In this document: in pieces, positions 34,948 to 36,501 of the stretch
How positions within the stretch are numbered: position 1 is the stretch's first letter
Layout: every line of letters begins with the position of its first letter
Source of the DNA: an uncultured Bacillota bacterium
GTDB lineage: Bacteria > Bacillota_I > Bacilli_A > Izemoplasmatales > UBA1188
Direction of reading: 5' to 3'
Assembly: GCA_937907585.1 (NCBI GenBank)
Contig: CALCVH010000171.1
Coordinates: 1-36,501, forward strand
Length of the DNA stretch: 36,501 nucleotides
Position numbers and translations under genes: made by a program
The notes under the pieces: model-generated
Told to the model about the DNA's origin: nothing
What the model saw: the letters and a program-made list of their open reading frames with translations, nothing else
Database searches by the model: none

Positions 34948-35557
34948 CTTCGTTATCCACTATGCTTATTTTACCACTATGATTATGATTTGTATTCTTA
35001 ATTACGTTAATTATATATACTATTGTAGAAGATAATAGTATTGAAACAGCGAACTCAATAACGAAGTTTAATCCAACCAAAGATGTTATAGCGTAAACGT
35101 ATACACTTTCACCTTCAGGTGCCCAACTAGAAACCATTGAATTAAAAACTGTTAGTGCGATAGATAGAAATAATCCAGTATTTATTATCGGCACCACTAG
35201 CGCCGCAACGATTATTCCTAAATTAACGTGTTTTCTAGCGATTATTCTATAAACAAATCCTGAAACTAAACCTGCGATTCCTGTTTTAGCTAAACATAAA
35301 ACGATAGTGATAAATGGTTTAAAACTAAAGAATGGTTCTCCTCCACCTGTAAAAAGGATTACAGCGCCTAGAGTCATTCCTAACCACATTCCAGATAGTG
35401 GACCATACAATATTGCGCCAATCGCAATAGGAATTAGAGCTAGAGTGATTGAGAATGGTCCAAATTTAATATAACCTGATAGAAATTGTAGAACTACTAC
35501 TATTGCGGTAAGAAGTGCAGTTCCTACAAGCATTTTAATTCTTTCATTAATTTTCAT
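34943..35557 (-). CDS. ECF transporter S component
   Basis: A small integral membrane protein of 204 residues with about six hydrophobic helices. The layout fits an energy-coupling-factor substrate-binding subunit: a basic N-terminus, LLTAIVVVLQFLSGYIKFGPFSITLALIPIAIGAILYGPLSG with its Gly/Pro-rich turn, then GMTLGAVILFTGG. Such subunits bind a vitamin or related micronutrient and share an ATPase/EcfT module encoded elsewhere. The substrate cannot be told from this sequence. A GTG at 35581 is in frame, but the ATG at 35557 has AGAGG with 7-base spacing and is preferred. It lies downstream of the nuclease gene on the same strand, with a possible weak promoter between (TTGATT 35608-35613, TAGAAT 35583-35588, read on the minus strand). 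Confidence 0.88.
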   Translation of the reverse strand: MKINERIKMLVGTALLTAIVVVLQFLSGYIKFGPFSITLALIPIAIGAILYGPLSGMWLGMTLGAVILFTGGGEPFFSFKPFITIVLCLAKTGIAGLVSGFVYRIIARKHVNLGIIVAALVVPIINTGLFLSIALTVFNSMVSSWAPEGESVYVYAITSLVGLNFVIEFAVSILLSSTIVYIINVIKNTNHNHSGKISIVDNEE

Positions 35558-35619
35558 TTTGATACCTCTTACACCAAGCACTATTCTACTATAAATTTGT
35601 AAAATTTAATCAATTATTT

Positions 35620-36501
35620 TTATCCCCAAATATAGTCCGCAAGATTAGGATAATCTATGAATATATTTCTATTTCCTTGAATATCATATACAGCGTTATT
35701 TCTATTTATTTCAACATCGCTTACTGGATCAATCTTATTCCATTCTAATATTTCTTTAAAAGTATCATCTGATACGATAATCTTTAAATCATATCCGTAA
35801 CAAATAGAATAATAGAATACGATTCTTGCGACATCTCCCTTAACATCATCTACTGGTTCAAATACACTTTTAGTCATATATGCGTATGTCTCATTATTGT
35901 ATTTTTGTACAGTAGAAGAATTATGTTCTACATTGCCGTAGACTTTATTTCCTCTAGCGTTATTTGTTTCATATAAAGTAGGTCTAATATGATGTAGGTC
36001 AAATCCACCTTGTTCACCTTTAGAATCTCCTAAAGATTGTGGCCATACGTGTTCTCTATTGATTGTTCCATTTGAACTTCCAAATGAAACTCTATTATTT
36101 GAATCCGCAGTTCTTTCTAAATGAGTGTAAAACAATTGAATATTTCCAGTTTCAGGGTTTTCATCTGTTTTATAAAAATATATTTTAGCGCTATCATAGC
36201 TTTGTCCTTTTAATACTACATAGATATAATCTTTAATATAGGCTTTTCTTTCATCTATAGAACATGATAAGAATTCATCAAAATCAAAATCGCTATAATA
36301 ACTTTTTATTAATTCAGAATCGCTAGTTGGATTAAATTCTGAATCTAAAGAAGTGCTTGATTCTAAAGGAATAGTTATTTCTTTAGTTGTAGTAGTGATT
36401 TCTTCTGTAGTTATAGATGAAATAACTGTACTATTACTACTATCAGGAATAGTTGTGGTAACTTCATTTTGAGTAGTTTCAATAGTAGAATTGGTTTCTT
36501 C
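35620..36501 (-). CDS. Secreted endonuclease I family nuclease, 5' end outside window
   Basis: The reading frame is open from the stop at 35620 to the right edge, so at least 293 residues are present and the true start lies outside. A TTG at 36135 could be mistaken for a start but has coding sequence before it. The visible N-terminal part (36501 to about 36360) is a Thr/Ser/Glu-rich linker, as in the secreted proteins of this genome. The rest fits the endonuclease I / Bsn family: NREHVWPQS with the likely catalytic His (codon 36049-36051), DLHHIRPT, and NNARGNKVYGN, the metal-binding and structural Asn/Arg segment. Family members are secreted or surface nucleases that degrade DNA and RNA for nutrients. 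A lipobox or signal peptide would be expected beyond the window edge. Confidence 0.85.
   Translation of the reverse strand, partial: EETNSTIETTQNEVTTTIPDSSNSTVISSITTEEITTTTKEITIPLESSTSLDSEFNPTSDSELIKSYYSDFDFDEFLSCSIDERKAYIKDYIYVVLKGQSYDSAKIYFYKTDENPETGNIQLFYTHLERTADSNNRVSFGSSNGTINREHVWPQSLGDSKGEQGGFDLHHIRPTLYETNNARGNKVYGNVEHNSSTVQKYNNETYAYMTKSVFEPVDDVKGDVARIVFYYSICYGYDLKIIVSDDTFKEILEWNKIDPVSDVEINRNNAVYDIQGNRNIFIDYPNLADYIWG

Overview
The window is AT-rich DNA (low GC by eye) with Firmicutes-type ribosome binding sites. TGA is used as a stop codon (DUF4127 gene, second GHL10-like gene's predecessor, first permease), so the standard bacterial code applies and UGA-Trp mycoplasmas are excluded. 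The ytxK-ackA and priA/def/fmt neighbourhoods, lipobox lipoproteins, an ECF transporter S component and the lack of LPXTG anchors suggest a low-GC member of Bacilli, perhaps an Acholeplasma-, Izemoplasma- or RF39-like lineage. The taxon is an inference.

Left part (1-21.6 kb): a PLP-dependent amino-acid decarboxylase, a tRNA-Thr(GGT) and a GH38 alpha-mannosidase come first. A long same-strand cluster follows: DUF4127 protein, a lipoprotein with a GHL10-type glycosidase-like domain, a larger membrane-anchored protein with a second GHL10 domain, a 1418-residue repeat lipoprotein, a membrane-anchored phosphodiester glycosidase (NAGPA/DUF2233), a sugar-type ABC importer (binding lipoprotein and two permeases, no ATPase) and an FAD-dependent oxidoreductase. 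It reads as a locus for capturing, cutting and importing a glycan, possibly one with sugar-phosphodiester links. The substrate is not known from the sequence. Just before the phosphodiester glycosidase gene, a perfect 14-bp hairpin splits an otherwise complete Shine-Dalgarno sequence. This is the most unusual local signal in the window.

Middle part (21.6-27.4 kb): peptide deformylase (minus strand), a roughly 310-bp gap carrying two related hairpins, a DUF234-type AAA ATPase with a nuclease-like C-terminus, then priA-fmt. In many Firmicutes the order is priA-def-fmt, so def appears displaced here.

Right part (27.5-36.5 kb): a membrane protein with a degenerate HD-GYP-like domain and metK; yidD convergent with metK; an alpha/beta hydrolase, a YtxK-like methyltransferase and ackA in one tight unit; a secreted membrane-anchored protein of unknown function; and, on the minus strand, a secreted endonuclease-I-type nuclease cut by the window edge, followed by an ECF S component. 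No CRISPR array, insertion sequence, rRNA or recognisable metabolite riboswitch was seen.
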